This document shows positions 36,629-46,816 of a stretch of 64,000 bases of DNA, piece after piece. The translations under genes and the position numbers were made by a program. The notes below the pieces were generated by a model that was not told the DNA's origin, ran no database searches, and saw only the letters and a list, made by a program, of their open reading frames with translations. The DNA comes from Parasphingorhabdus halotolerans (lineage in GTDB: Bacteria; Pseudomonadota; Alphaproteobacteria; Sphingomonadales; Sphingomonadaceae): assembly GCF_012516475.1 (NCBI RefSeq), contig NZ_CP051217.1:992001-1056000 (forward strand), in the 5' to 3' direction. Position 1 is the stretch's first letter, and the number at the start of each line of letters is the position of its first letter.

Positions 36629-36885
36629 TTCCCCCTCGGCGCAATCAAATTACGCGACCCCCGATATGCTACTCCCAAAGTGCGTTTTCCGCAAGGGAAC
36701 CAACTTGATGGCGCGCAGCATAGCTTGCTGACTTCTCGGGGCTGCCATGCCACGCCTGCAAAAAGCACAAATCCGATGAATCCATTTGCGAAAAAATCGT
36801 TTATATACAATGTGACGTTAGTTATATGCCTATTTCTTCAATTTGACCGCGCACTCGCGCCGTCATCCTGTTTACGAGATTGTAA

Positions 36886-38973
36886 ATGCGTGCATCCAAC
36901 CAATTGACTGTGGCGGCGGTGATGCTCGGTAGCGCATGGGCTCTTTCCCAGCCGGTAAATGCCCAAGGCGTAAGGTCAGTCGATGACACGCCGACGCAGG
37001 ATATGGCGGCTTCACCAGATACGGAAAATAAGCCGATCGAAAATAAGCCGATTATAGTCTTTGGTCGCGCAATCGAACAAATCGGCATTGCGACCTCCGG
37101 ATCGCAAGGTACGGTGGGATATGCCGATTTCGACAATATTCCGATCAGCCGCACCGGTGAACTCGTCGAGAATGTCCCCGGCGTTATTGCAACCCAGCAT
37201 TCGGGATCGGGCAAGGCGAACCAGTATTTTTTACGCGGATTCAATCTTGATCACGGCACCGACTTTGCCGGATTTGTCGACGGCGTACCCATTAACATGC
37301 GCAGTCACGGTCATGGACAAGGCTATCTTGATTTCAATTTCGTCATTCCCGAAACACTTGAACGGATCGACTACCGCAAAGGCCCTTATTTTGCGGATGT
37401 CGGTGATTTCTCGGCAGCCGGAACCGTTCAGTTTGTTACACGAGACGAGATCGACCCGTTTGCCCAGATTGAGGTCGGGGCCTTTTCCTACCTGCGAGGC
37501 GTTGCGGCCGGAAGTACGCAGCTCGGTAACAGCACATTGCTCATCGCGGCCGAGGCGCAAAGCTACGACGGGCCATGGGTTCTCGACGAGAATCTGGAGC
37601 GCTTCGCTGGGCTAGTCAAATATAGTCATTTGCTGAACAATGGTAGCTTGGATATTCAGCTGAACGGCTATGACAGCAGATGGACCGCGACCGACCAGAT
37701 TCCTCTACGCGCCGTCGAGAACGGCACAATTGGCCGCTTCGGTTTTATCGATGATGATTTGGGCGGTTCCACCACGCGCATCGGCGGTGTGGCTAATGCC
37801 ACTGTCGGCAATACGAAGTTTAATGCCTTCGCGACCTATTACGACTTCGAACTTATCTCGAATTTTACCTATTTTCTGGGCGATCCGGTGAATGGTGACG
37901 AGTTTATCCAGCGCGACCGCCGCACCATCTATGGCGGCACCGCAAGCCACGGCTTCAATTTGGGGTCCGTGGGCTTCACCATCGGCGGTGATTGGCGTTA
38001 CGATGCAATCGACCGGGTTGGTCTTTACAACAGCGTCGACGGCGTTTCCATCAACACCGTCCGGCAGGATGAGGTAGAAGAATTCGGTTTCGGACTTTAT
38101 GGACAGGCGGAGATGCAACTGGCTCCACGTCTGCGCGCGATTGCAAGTCTGCGCTACGACCGGATCGGCTATGATGTCGCGTCCGATCTTACAGTCAATT
38201 CAGGCGCCGGCCACGACGATCTGTTCGGGCCAAAGCTGGCGCTGGCATGGCAACCAATTGACGATCTTGAACTTTATGCCAACTACGGCCGCAGCTTCCA
38301 TTCCAATGATGTGCGCGGGGCCAGCATCAGCGTCGATTCTGCGAGCGGTAATGCGACTGACCCCGTGCGCGTGATATCTCCCGCTGACGGGGCGGAAGTC
38401 GGTGCGCGTTTTGAACGCGGCAGGCTTACGGCAGCGCTCGTCGGCTATTATCTGGAACTTGGCAGCGAACTCGTGTTTGTCGGCGATGCGGGCAATACCG
38501 AACCCAATGACGGATCGCGCCGCTATGGTGTTGAAGCGACGCTGTTCTGGCGCCCGACCGACTGGCTGACCATTGATGCCGATTACGCCTTTACCGACGC
38601 ACGCTTCGTAAATGTCGGTGCAGACAACCATATTCCGGGCGCTGTGCCGGAAGTATTCTCTGGCGGGATCACACTTAATCCCACGCCCGCTTTAAGTCTT
38701 ACCGCTAAATTGCGCCATTTTGGGTCCGCTCCGCTGATTGAGGATAACAACGTGCGAAGCGACCCTACAACGCTGCTCAATCTCGGCGGCTATTATGATT
38801 TTGGGAGGCTACGGATCGGTGCCGAGCTTTTTAATCTATTGGACGCCAAGGATTCCGATATCACCTATTTCTATGAATCACAGCTAGCAGGCGAGGCTGC
38901 ATCATCAGAAGATCGGCATTTCCATCCCGTCGAGCCGCGCCAGCTCAGAGTGAACATCCGCTACCGATATTGA
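36886..38973 (+). CDS. TonB-dependent receptor
   Basis: A 695-residue outer membrane transporter driven by TonB. A signal peptide ends at PVNA-Q (residue 26), then comes an acidic linker with a duplicated E-N-K-P-I, a plug domain (GELVENVPGVIATQHSGSGK, YFLRGFNLDHGTDFAGFVDG) and a beta-barrel ending in an aromatic residue (RVNIRYRY). The plug carries a His-rich GHGQGYLDFNF, which might fit a metal or metal-complex ligand, but this is a guess. The 257-nt gap upstream has no gene; I saw no convincing Fur or Zur box. Confidence 0.93.
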   Translation: MRASNQLTVAAVMLGSAWALSQPVNAQGVRSVDDTPTQDMAASPDTENKPIENKPIIVFGRAIEQIGIATSGSQGTVGYADFDNIPISRTGELVENVPGVIATQHSGSGKANQYFLRGFNLDHGTDFAGFVDGVPINMRSHGHGQGYLDFNFVIPETLERIDYRKGPYFADVGDFSAAGTVQFVTRDEIDPFAQIEVGAFSYLRGVAAGSTQLGNSTLLIAAEAQSYDGPWVLDENLERFAGLVKYSHLLNNGSLDIQLNGYDSRWTATDQIPLRAVENGTIGRFGFIDDDLGGSTTRIGGVANATVGNTKFNAFATYYDFELISNFTYFLGDPVNGDEFIQRDRRTIYGGTASHGFNLGSVGFTIGGDWRYDAIDRVGLYNSVDGVSINTVRQDEVEEFGFGLYGQAEMQLAPRLRAIASLRYDRIGYDVASDLTVNSGAGHDDLFGPKLALAWQPIDDLELYANYGRSFHSNDVRGASISVDSASGNATDPVRVISPADGAEVGARFERGRLTAALVGYYLELGSELVFVGDAGNTEPNDGSRRYGVEATLFWRPTDWLTIDADYAFTDARFVNVGADNHIPGAVPEVFSGGITLNPTPALSLTAKLRHFGSAPLIEDNNVRSDPTTLLNLGGYYDFGRLRIGAELFNLLDAKDSDITYFYESQLAGEAASSEDRHFHPVEPRQLRVNIRYRY

Positions 38974-39186
38974 AGAATGATTTTCCCAAGATGTTGCCGC
39001 AATCGGTGCCAGAAATCCTGTCCAGCCAATCTCATCAACAACGACCTTTTGCAAGGATAGTAGTAATTCTATCTGGGAATTTTTGGGTAATGTCATGACA
39101 AGATGATATATATTCCCATATGGCCTTTGTCCGGGGTTCAGCCAGAAAATTCTCTGGTCAACAGGGCCGATATTTAGGAGCATGCC

Positions 39187-40092
39187 GTGACTGCACGAAC
39201 ATTGACCCATCTTGAACGATTGGAAGCTGAGGCCATTCACATCATGCGTGAAGTTGTGGCTGAGGCCGAAAAACCCGTCATGCTCTATTCGGTGGGCAAG
39301 GACAGCGCGGCTATGTTGCACGTCGCCAAAAAGGCGTTTTATCCCTCACCGCCGCCTTTTCCGTTATTGCATGTCGATACGACGTGGAAATTTCAGGAAA
39401 TGTACAAGCTGCGCGAAAAGGCGGCTGCTGATGCGGGCATGGAATTGCTTGTCCATCAAAATCCCGAAGCAATTGAGCGCGGGATTAATCCCTTCGATCA
39501 TGGCAGCTTGCACACGGATATCTGGAAAACCGAGGGGCTGAAGCAGGCGCTGGATAAATATGGCTTTGATGCGGCCTTTGGCGGCGCGCGGCGGGACGAG
39601 GAAAAAAGCCGTGCGAAAGAGCGGATATTTTCTTTCCGCTCGGCCAATCACCGCTGGGATCCGAAGAATCAACGCCCGGAATTGTGGAAGCTTTATAATA
39701 CCCGCAAGTCAAAGGGCGAGAGCATCCGGGTTTTTCCGATGTCGAATTGGACCGAGCTTGATATCTGGCAATATATTCATCTGGAAAATATCGAGATCGT
39801 GCCGCTTTATTATGCGGCAAAACGCCCGACGGTTGAACGCGACGGGATGCTCCTCATGGTTGATGACGAGCGTTTTCGGCTGGCCGAGGGTGAAACGCCG
39901 GTGGAACGCTCTATCCGGTTTCGCACATTAGGCTGTTATCCCCTGACCGGCGCAGTCGAGAGTGAAGCGGCGACTTTGCCGGAGATTATTCAGGAAATGC
40001 TGCTGACCACTACATCGGAACGCCAAGGCCGCGCGATTGATCATGACAGCGCCGCTTCGATGGAGAAGAAAAAGCAGGAAGGGTATTTCTGA
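39187..40092 (+). CDS. cysD: Sulfate adenylyltransferase small subunit
   Basis: CysD makes adenosine 5'-phosphosulfate from sulfate and ATP with the CysN GTPase. The 301-residue product shows the PP-loop [11 protein letters not shown] near residue 35, and [20 protein letters not shown] plus [14 protein letters not shown] typical of CysD. The GTG start at 39187 follows TAGGAG at a good distance. It is the first gene of cysD-cysNC-cysQ; its stop overlaps the next start (ATGA), which indicates translational coupling. The 213-nt upstream gap contains no recognised element. Confidence 0.97.
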   Translation: MTARTLTHLERLEAEAIHIMREVVAEAEKPVMLYSVGKDSAAMLHVAKKAFYPSPPPFPLLHVDTTWKFQEMYKLREKAAADAGMELLVHQNPEAIERGINPFDHGSLHTDIWKTEGLKQALDKYGFDAAFGGARRDEEKSRAKERIFSFRSANHRWDPKNQRPELWKLYNTRKSKGESIRVFPMSNWTELDIWQYIHLENIEIVPLYYAAKRPTVERDGMLLMVDDERFRLAEGETPVERSIRFRTLGCYPLTGAVESEAATLPEIIQEMLLTTTSERQGRAIDHDSAASMEKKKQEGYF

Positions 40093-42005
40093 TGAGCGAT
40101 GCAGAAACTATCTACAAGACCGACGCGCTGATTGCCGATGACATCGACGCTTATCTGGAAACGCATCAGCATAAATCGCTGCTCCGTTTCATCACTTGCG
40201 GTTCGGTGGATGATGGGAAATCGACGTTGATCGGGCGGCTGCTCTACGACAGCAAGATGATATTCGAGGATCAGCTTGAGGCCTTGCAAGCGGATTCGAA
40301 AACCGTGGGCACTCAGGGGCAGGAAATTGACTTCGCGCTGCTGGTAGACGGTCTTGCCGCCGAGCGTGAACAAGGTATCACCATCGATGTCGCCTATCGT
40401 TTCTTCTCGACCGAAAAGCGCAAATTCATTGTCGCGGACTGCCCAGGGCACGAGCAATATACCCGCAATATGGTGACGGGCGCTTCGACTGCAGACCTGG
40501 CGGTAATGCTGATCGACGCGCGCAAAGGCGTGCTGGTCCAGACGCGGCGGCATAGCTATTTGTGCAATCTGGTCGGCATCAAGAATATCGTTCTGGCGAT
40601 CAACAAGATGGATCTGATCGATTATGATCAAGAAAAATATGACGCGATTGTCGCTGATTACGCCGCCTTTGCCAAAGAAATTGGCATTGAGAGTTTCACC
40701 GCCATGCCAATCTCCGGGATTAACGGCGATAATATAACCGAAAACTCGGCAAACACCCCTTGGTACAAGGGCACGCCGCTGATGGCGCATCTGGAGACGG
40801 TTTCGCTCAATCTGGACGCCGATCAGGACAAGCCGCTGCGGATGCCGGTGCAATGGGTCAACCGGCCCAATCTCGACTTTCGCGGATTTTCCGGCCAAAT
40901 CGCTGCGGGTTCGGTGAAACCGGGGGATGCCATTCGTGTTCTGCCGTCAGGCAAGACTTCGACCGTCAGCAAGATTGCCACGCTGGACGGTGATCTTGAC
41001 GAAGCGGTTGCCGGGCAATCGGTGACTTTATGCCTTGACGATGAAATCGACTGCTCGCGCGGGGATGTCATTGCGGCCAGCGATGACCCGCCCGAAGCCT
41101 CCGACCAGTTTGAGGCGACGATTGTGTGGATGGACGATGAAGACCTCGTCCCGGGCCGCGCCTATTGGCTGAAGCTTGGGACGCAGATGGTCTCGGTTAC
41201 TGTTCAGGCGCCCAAATATACCGTCAATGTCAACACGATGGAGCATATGGCGGCCAAGACGCTGGACCTCAATGCCATTGGCGTCGCCGAAATCGCGACG
41301 GATAAACCGATAGTATTTGAAGCCTATGCCGACAACCGCACGCTGGGCGGCTTCATCCTGATCGACAAGATTACCAATGCGACCGTCGGCGCCGGGATGC
41401 TGCATTTCAGCCTCCGTCGCGCGCAAAATGTCCATTGGCAGGCGACGGATATTACTCGCGAGGCGCATGCGGATCTGAAAAACCAGAAGCCCAAAGTGCT
41501 CTGGTTCACCGGCTTGTCGGGTTCGGGCAAATCAACCATCGCTAATGAGGTGGAAAAACTGCTCAACGTCATGAACCGGCATACGTTCCTGCTCGACGGC
41601 GATAATGTACGGCATGGTTTGAACAAGGATCTCGGCTTTACCGAAACGGACCGGATTGAAAATATCCGCCGCGTCGGTGAAGTCGCCAAACTGATGACCG
41701 ACGCGGGTCTGATCGTGCTCACGGCGTTTATTTCGCCGTTCCGGGCCGAGCGCGAGATGGTGCGCGCCATGCTGCCCGAAGGTGAGTTTATCGAGATTTT
41801 CGTTGATACCCCACTGGAAGTTGCCGAACAGCGCGACGTGAAGGGGCTCTATAAAAAGGCACGCGCAGGGGAGCTGAAAAACTTTACCGGTATTGATAGT
41901 CCTTATGAGCCACCGGAAAAGCCCGATATCCGGGTCAATACCGTGGAGATGACTCCGGTCGAAGCTGCTGATTATATCGTCCGCCAGATCGCGCCGCTTA
42001 AATGA
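40092..42005 (+). CDS. cysN: Bifunctional CysN GTPase / CysC APS kinase
   Basis: A 637-residue fusion that completes sulfate activation to PAPS. The N-terminal elongation-factor-like GTPase half has GSVDDGKST (about residues 37-45), [12 protein letters not shown] and NKMD, followed by EF-Tu-like domains. The C-terminal APS kinase half begins near residue 465 with GLSGSGKST and carries [16 protein letters not shown] and the [10 protein letters not shown] loop. The fusion is known from many bacteria. It overlaps cysD and cysQ by 1 and 4 nt respectively. Confidence 0.97.
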   Translation: MSDAETIYKTDALIADDIDAYLETHQHKSLLRFITCGSVDDGKSTLIGRLLYDSKMIFEDQLEALQADSKTVGTQGQEIDFALLVDGLAAEREQGITIDVAYRFFSTEKRKFIVADCPGHEQYTRNMVTGASTADLAVMLIDARKGVLVQTRRHSYLCNLVGIKNIVLAINKMDLIDYDQEKYDAIVADYAAFAKEIGIESFTAMPISGINGDNITENSANTPWYKGTPLMAHLETVSLNLDADQDKPLRMPVQWVNRPNLDFRGFSGQIAAGSVKPGDAIRVLPSGKTSTVSKIATLDGDLDEAVAGQSVTLCLDDEIDCSRGDVIAASDDPPEASDQFEATIVWMDDEDLVPGRAYWLKLGTQMVSVTVQAPKYTVNVNTMEHMAAKTLDLNAIGVAEIATDKPIVFEAYADNRTLGGFILIDKITNATVGAGMLHFSLRRAQNVHWQATDITREAHADLKNQKPKVLWFTGLSGSGKSTIANEVEKLLNVMNRHTFLLDGDNVRHGLNKDLGFTETDRIENIRRVGEVAKLMTDAGLIVLTAFISPFRAEREMVRAMLPEGEFIEIFVDTPLEVAEQRDVKGLYKKARAGELKNFTGIDSPYEPPEKPDIRVNTVEMTPVEAADYIVRQIAPLK

Positions 42006-42748
42006 CGGATGCCCAGATAAAAGACGACGCTGCTCTGGCAGCGCACCTCGCTGAGGCCGCAGGAAAAATTTTACTCCAAGTGCGTGAGAGCGGGACTTTC
42101 ACCGGAAAGGCGCTGGGCAAGGCAGGAGATAAAACGGCGAACGAATATCTGATCCAAGCGATCGCGCAGCAGCGGCCCGATGATGGCCTTCTGTCCGAAG
42201 AGAGCAAGGACACCGATGAACGCCTGTCCAGATCACGCGTCTGGATTATTGATCCGGTCGATGGCACCCGCGAATATGGCGAAGGCCGGACGGACTGGGC
42301 GGTGCATGTCGCGCTGGCCATTGATGGCGCTCCCGTGATTGGGACCGTCGCCCTACCCAGTCTTGATCTTGTGTTGCGCTCGGATCAACCAATCAGTCTT
42401 CCCGATGCACCCGGAAAGTTGCGCATGGTCGTCAGTCGTACCCGCCCCGCTGCCGAAGCAGTCGCGACAGCAGAAACTCTGAATGCCGAATTGATTCCGA
42501 TGGGTTCCGCTGGTGCAAAGGCGATGGCGGTCGTTCGCGGCGAGGCGGATATTTACCTCCATACCGGGGGCCAATATGAATGGGATAATTGCGCGCCCGC
42601 TGCGGTGGCATTGGCACACGGGCTGCACGCCAGTCGCATCGATGGCTCACCCCTGATTTACAACCAGCGCGATGTTTACGTGCCAGACTTGCTCATCTGC
42701 CGGAAAGAACACGCTGATCCGGTATTCAACGCGCTTGCCGGGCTTTAG
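42002..42748 (+). CDS. cysQ: 3'(2'),5'-bisphosphate nucleotidase CysQ
   Basis: CysQ hydrolyses PAP, the byproduct of sulfate assimilation, to AMP and phosphate. The 248-residue protein has the IMPase-superfamily metal sites LLSEESKDT and DPVDGTREY, plus [12 protein letters not shown] near the end. Its ATG overlaps the cysNC stop (ATGA), so it belongs to the operon and this context favours PAP as the substrate. It lacks membrane segments. Confidence 0.93.
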   Translation: MTDAQIKDDAALAAHLAEAAGKILLQVRESGTFTGKALGKAGDKTANEYLIQAIAQQRPDDGLLSEESKDTDERLSRSRVWIIDPVDGTREYGEGRTDWAVHVALAIDGAPVIGTVALPSLDLVLRSDQPISLPDAPGKLRMVVSRTRPAAEAVATAETLNAELIPMGSAGAKAMAVVRGEADIYLHTGGQYEWDNCAPAAVALAHGLHASRIDGSPLIYNQRDVYVPDLLICRKEHADPVFNALAGL

Positions 42749-42778
42749 AAATATTACCGGCAGGGAATGTCGGTCTAT

Positions 42779-43933
42779 TTACTCGTGAGAAAGCTCGCTG
42801 GCGAGGCTGCCCTGATTATAGAGCGCAACAATCAAACGCATCACGGCGTCTGACTGAATGGAATCTCGATCGATAGTGACGGTGTCGCGCGCGCAAATAT
42901 CTTTTGCGAAAGATATGGTTTCATCGGTGCATTGAAACGACTGACCATCAACAAACAGCATCAAGCTATCTTCGCTCTCGCAGACAAATGAAAAGCGGCT
43001 GGCCGGGTTGCGGTGCAACGGGATACCGCTGGCTAAAGCCCTGCGCAATCGCTCTACCTCGAGAGGCACTTCCGGTCGCCAGTCCACATCAGGATATTTG
43101 GGCGTGCTGCTATATTGCCCAAACCAGCGCACAAAGGCTTCGCGGTCTGCCATTTTTTCGGTGATCATGGCGTGGAGCCGGTCAATCGCTTGCGGTGCAA
43201 TTTCACCCGGATTATCCTGCGGCTGCAAACCCGTATCGCCGTAGCGATCATCATCGGTCATATCTGCCAGCAAATCATCTGCCCAATAACCGATAAGTTC
43301 GCTGCGCGATGGCGCGCGAAAGCCGATACTATAGGTCATGCAATCATCGCCAACCGCAACGCCATTGTGGGATATTCCTGGCGGTACATAAAGCATGTCG
43401 CCCGGCTCCAGCAACCACTCATCGGTCGCCTCAAAATTGGCGAGCAATCGCAAATCATCATTCGGTAACAGTTCGCTGTTTTCATCGCACATCCCGCCGA
43501 CTTGCCAGCGGCGCTTGCCCAGACCCTGAACAAGAAATACATCATAGTGATCAAAATGCGGCCCGACCCCGCCACCATCGCTGGCAAAGCTGACCATGAC
43601 ATCATCAATCCGCCAATTGGGAATGAAGCGAAATGGCTCGATCAGCGCCGCCACTTCGGGCACATGATGATCAACCGCTTGCACCAGCAAGGTACAGGCT
43701 TCTTTATCGAGCACACCAAAGCGTTTCGCTGGAAATGGCCCCTGCTCGAGGTTCCAGCTCTCACCGGCCCGCATGATCAGACGCGACTCCACAAGATCTT
43801 CGCATGCGAGGCCCGCCAGTTCATCCGGCGCAATTGGATTCTTCCAAGACGGCCACGGATTTCTGATCAGCAGCGGCTTTTGTTGCCAATAGTCGCGCAA
43901 GAAGGTCGCGGTATCGAGGTTGAAGTTTTGCAT
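42779..43933 (-). CDS. roxA: JmjC/cupin oxygenase, RoxA (YcfD)-like
   Basis: A 384-residue 2-oxoglutarate and Fe(II)-dependent oxygenase; E. coli YcfD/RoxA hydroxylates an arginine of ribosomal protein uL16. The metal ligands are HFD (His126, Asp128) in GGGVGPHFDHYDVFLVQGLG and a later His189 in PPGISHNG. The opening FLRDYWQQKPLLIRN and the C-terminal wing region with RWFGQYSSTPKYPD match the ribosomal oxygenase subgroup. It converges with cysQ, the stops being 30 nt apart. Confidence 0.88.
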   Translation of the reverse strand: MQNFNLDTATFLRDYWQQKPLLIRNPWPSWKNPIAPDELAGLACEDLVESRLIMRAGESWNLEQGPFPAKRFGVLDKEACTLLVQAVDHHVPEVAALIEPFRFIPNWRIDDVMVSFASDGGGVGPHFDHYDVFLVQGLGKRRWQVGGMCDENSELLPNDDLRLLANFEATDEWLLEPGDMLYVPPGISHNGVAVGDDCMTYSIGFRAPSRSELIGYWADDLLADMTDDDRYGDTGLQPQDNPGEIAPQAIDRLHAMITEKMADREAFVRWFGQYSSTPKYPDVDWRPEVPLEVERLRRALASGIPLHRNPASRFSFVCESEDSLMLFVDGQSFQCTDETISFAKDICARDTVTIDRDSIQSDAVMRLIVALYNQGSLASELSHE

Positions 43934-44146
43934 ATAGGGTCGCTACACAGTTTGGCGAAGATAAGCACAGATAAATATTTATGCCGCCCGGATCGCTTGC
44001 GCTCCCACGAATTTGGTTCAGCCTCGGTATAGCATCCTACAGGTGTTTTACTTTTGCTCCTATTTCCAATAGGAGAAATAAGGGTCTGCGAGCTTTAAGA
44101 CATGCCGATCATATTGCGTTTTCATATATAATTATTGGAATTGACC

Positions 44147-46729
44147 GTGCCCGAATCAAGCAATGAAAAACTTTCCGTCGTTGTCGTGGGAGCCGGGTTT
44201 GCCGGACTTTATCTTCTCTACCGGCTGCGGAAAATGGGCTTGTCCGCGAGAGCATTTGAGGCTGGTGACGATGTTGGCGGGACATGGTATTGGAACCGCT
44301 ATCCGGGCGCGCGATGCGACATTGAGAGCATCGACTATTCCTATAGTTTTGACACCGAACTGGAGCAGGACTGGGAATGGACCGAAAAATATGCGACCCA
44401 ACCGGAAATACTGCGCTATGCCCAGCATGTTGCGGAAAAGCATGACCTCAAGCGCGATATCACGTTCAATACGCGGGTGATGAAAGCGGTATGGAACGAG
44501 GAAACATCGCTCTGGACCGTGACCACAGAAAATGGTGAAGTCACAACTTGCCAATATTTCATCATGGCGACCGGGTGCCTGTCCCAGCCAAAGAATATCG
44601 ACATTGAGGGTGCTGATCATTTCGGCGGCGAAATCTATAAGACCCACAGCTGGCCGCATGACGGCGTGGACTTTTCCGGCAAACGGGTTGGCATTATCGG
44701 CACCGGGTCTTCCGGTATCCAGTCTATCCCGCTCATCGCGGAACAGGCCGCGCATACGACCGTGTTCCAGCGCACGGCTAACTATTCAATCCCAGCCGGG
44801 AACGGTCCGATCTCCAAGGAAAAACTCGCAATCAAGCAGCGCTATCAGGACTATCGCGAGGAAGCGCGGTGGACTCCCGTTGGCGTGCCCGGAAAAGAAA
44901 CCGTTGATTTCACTTTCATGGTGTCTGATGAAGATCGCGAAAAGCGCTATGAAGCGTTGTGGAACACAGGAGCAATTCCGCATATTGGTTCTGAATTTGC
45001 TGATATTCTCTCCAACAAGGAGGCCAATGACACACTAGCGGAATTTGCCCGCAAAAAAATCCGCAGTGTCATTGACGATCCAGAGGTTGCAGAAATCTTG
45101 AGCCCGACAAGCTTTCCGATTTGCACCAAACGCGCCTGCCTCGATAGCGGTTATTTCGAAACGTTCAACAAACCGAATGTCAGTCTGGTGGATATTCGCA
45201 AAAATCCGATCACCGAGATCACCGAAACCGGGATTGCCACGGCGGACCAGAATTTCGAGTTTGATGCGATAGTTTTTGCAACCGGCTTTGATGCGATGAC
45301 CGGCGCGTTGCTGGCGGTTGATATTCAGGGTCGTAATGGTCAGACATTGAAAGAAAAATGGGCCGATGGTCCGGTCAACTATCTGGGTCTCACCGTCTCC
45401 GGCTTTCCCAATTTCTTCATGATCACCGGACCGGGCAGCCCATCGGTTTTGTCCAATATGATCGTTTCGATCGAGCAGCATGTGGACTGGATCACCGATT
45501 GCATCAGCTACATGCAAAAAGAAAATCTCGCCGTCATTGATGCAACGTTGACAGCAGAAAGTGGCTGGGTGAAGTATAGCACCGACTTTAGCGATCTGAC
45601 ACTTTTCCCGATGGCAAATTCCTGGTATATGGGCGCGAATGTTCCGGGCAAACCGCGCGTATGCCTGCCCTTCGTCGGCGGTGTCGGGGCGTATCGCCGG
45701 GCTTGCAACGATGTGGCGGCACAGGATTATCTCGGCTTCAAATTTGACGGCCCGGGTGGCCCGCGTTGCAACGACGGTCTGGTCAGAAGACAACAACCGG
45801 ACGTTGTCGGCTTGCTGGAAATGATGGCCGAGATGGATCTGCCTGCAATGGAAACCCTGCCCGTTGACGACGCCCGGGCAATGTCCGTCGCGATGAACGC
45901 TGGCACGCCTCCGGGTCCCGCAGTCGGCGAAGTCATCGATGGCAAATTTCCCGGTGCTGATGGTGATTTGGATTACCGCCTTTACCGTCCAGCGACGCCT
46001 GGACCGCATCCAGTTACTCTCTATTTCCACGGCGGTGGCTGGGTCTTGGGTGATCACACGTCCGACGATGCGTTCTGCCGCGATCTTTGCCGACAATCCG
46101 ATACAATGGTGGTGTCCGCAAATTATCGTCACGGTCCGGAAGCCCGTTTCCCAGCCGCTGCCGATGATGGCTTTGCGGCACTCAATTGGGTCGCCGGGAA
46201 TATCGAGAGCCTTGGCGGAATCTCCGGTCAGCTAGCGGTTTGCGGCTGGAGCGCAGGCGGGAATATTGCGGCCGTTGTTTGCCAGCTTGCACGCGATAGT
46301 GGCGGGCCTGATATTGCCGGACAGTTTCTTATCACTCCGGTGACGGATTGTGATGATGATCGTCCATCCATGCGCGACAATGCGGAAGGATTTGTTTTGA
46401 CCAAGGCGTTGATGGACTGGTTCTGGGACAATTACGCCGACCCCGCTGATCGCGCCGACCCCAAAGCATCGCCCTTGCGCGCAACCGATCTCTCAAACCT
46501 GCCGCCCGCGTTGATTGTGACAGCTGAATTTGATCCTTTGCGGGATCAGGGGCGCGACTATGCCGACGCTTTAGCCGCGGCTGGCACTCCTACGCGCTAC
46601 ATCACATATCCTGGGCAAATACATACGTCCTTTGCCTCAGTCGGCACGATATTGTCAGCCAATGAAGCGCGGGAAGAAATTGCGGCGAGCCTGAAGCAAT
46701 GTTTCAAGGTCATGGAACCGGCAAGCTAA
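44147..46729 (+). CDS. Fused Baeyer-Villiger monooxygenase and esterase
   Basis: An 860-residue two-domain protein. Residues about 1-525 are a flavin monooxygenase with [15 protein letters not shown], the [14 protein letters not shown] motif and [11 protein letters not shown]; the type I fingerprint reads [12 protein letters not shown], with Lys where His is usual. Residues about 575-860 form an alpha/beta hydrolase of the hormone-sensitive-lipase type: HGGGWVLGD, nucleophile GWSAGGN (Ser near 702), FDPLRDQG and a late QIHTSF histidine. The likely job is to turn a ketone into an ester and hydrolyse it in place. The GTG at 44147 has GGAA 6 nt upstream; a TTG at 44135 is the alternative. A strong terminator follows. 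Confidence 0.9.
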   Translation: MPESSNEKLSVVVVGAGFAGLYLLYRLRKMGLSARAFEAGDDVGGTWYWNRYPGARCDIESIDYSYSFDTELEQDWEWTEKYATQPEILRYAQHVAEKHDLKRDITFNTRVMKAVWNEETSLWTVTTENGEVTTCQYFIMATGCLSQPKNIDIEGADHFGGEIYKTHSWPHDGVDFSGKRVGIIGTGSSGIQSIPLIAEQAAHTTVFQRTANYSIPAGNGPISKEKLAIKQRYQDYREEARWTPVGVPGKETVDFTFMVSDEDREKRYEALWNTGAIPHIGSEFADILSNKEANDTLAEFARKKIRSVIDDPEVAEILSPTSFPICTKRACLDSGYFETFNKPNVSLVDIRKNPITEITETGIATADQNFEFDAIVFATGFDAMTGALLAVDIQGRNGQTLKEKWADGPVNYLGLTVSGFPNFFMITGPGSPSVLSNMIVSIEQHVDWITDCISYMQKENLAVIDATLTAESGWVKYSTDFSDLTLFPMANSWYMGANVPGKPRVCLPFVGGVGAYRRACNDVAAQDYLGFKFDGPGGPRCNDGLVRRQQPDVVGLLEMMAEMDLPAMETLPVDDARAMSVAMNAGTPPGPAVGEVIDGKFPGADGDLDYRLYRPATPGPHPVTLYFHGGGWVLGDHTSDDAFCRDLCRQSDTMVVSANYRHGPEARFPAAADDGFAALNWVAGNIESLGGISGQLAVCGWSAGGNIAAVVCQLARDSGGPDIAGQFLITPVTDCDDDRPSMRDNAEGFVLTKALMDWFWDNYADPADRADPKASPLRATDLSNLPPALIVTAEFDPLRDQGRDYADALAAAGTPTRYITYPGQIHTSFASVGTILSANEAREEIAASLKQCFKVMEPAS

Positions 46730-46764
46730 CGACGCATCTTTCCCGATATCGGAGCTTAAAAAAA

Positions 46765-46795
46765 AGACCCCGCCGAAATCTTTTCGGCGGGGTCT
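46765..46795. terminator. Bidirectional rho-independent terminator
   Basis: AGACCCCGCCGAAA and TTTCGGCGGGGTCT form a perfect 14-bp stem around TCT. The left side is an A-tract, so it ends transcripts of the minus-strand TonB receptor with a T-run, and the right side is CTTTAAG, which serves the plus-strand fusion gene less well. It lies between two convergent genes. Confidence 0.93.
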
Positions 46796-46816
46796 CTTTA
46801 AGAGTCTATCCGGGAT

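Noticed and set aside
36629..36885. Possible Zur or Fur box before the TonB receptor
   Set aside because: The AT-rich stretch near 36810 has only weak dyad symmetry and no convincing consensus match.
36990..37060. Tandem 15-bp duplication (E-N-K-P-I twice) in the TonB receptor linker
   Set aside because: Short in-frame duplication in a disordered linker; no functional meaning apparent.
42749..42778. Small hairpin between cysQ and roxA
   Set aside because: Seven pairs with no T-run on either side; too weak to call a terminator.
45035..46132. 365-codon minus-strand frame inside the monooxygenase-esterase gene
   Set aside because: Antisense shadow; the sense strand carries all motifs of both domains.
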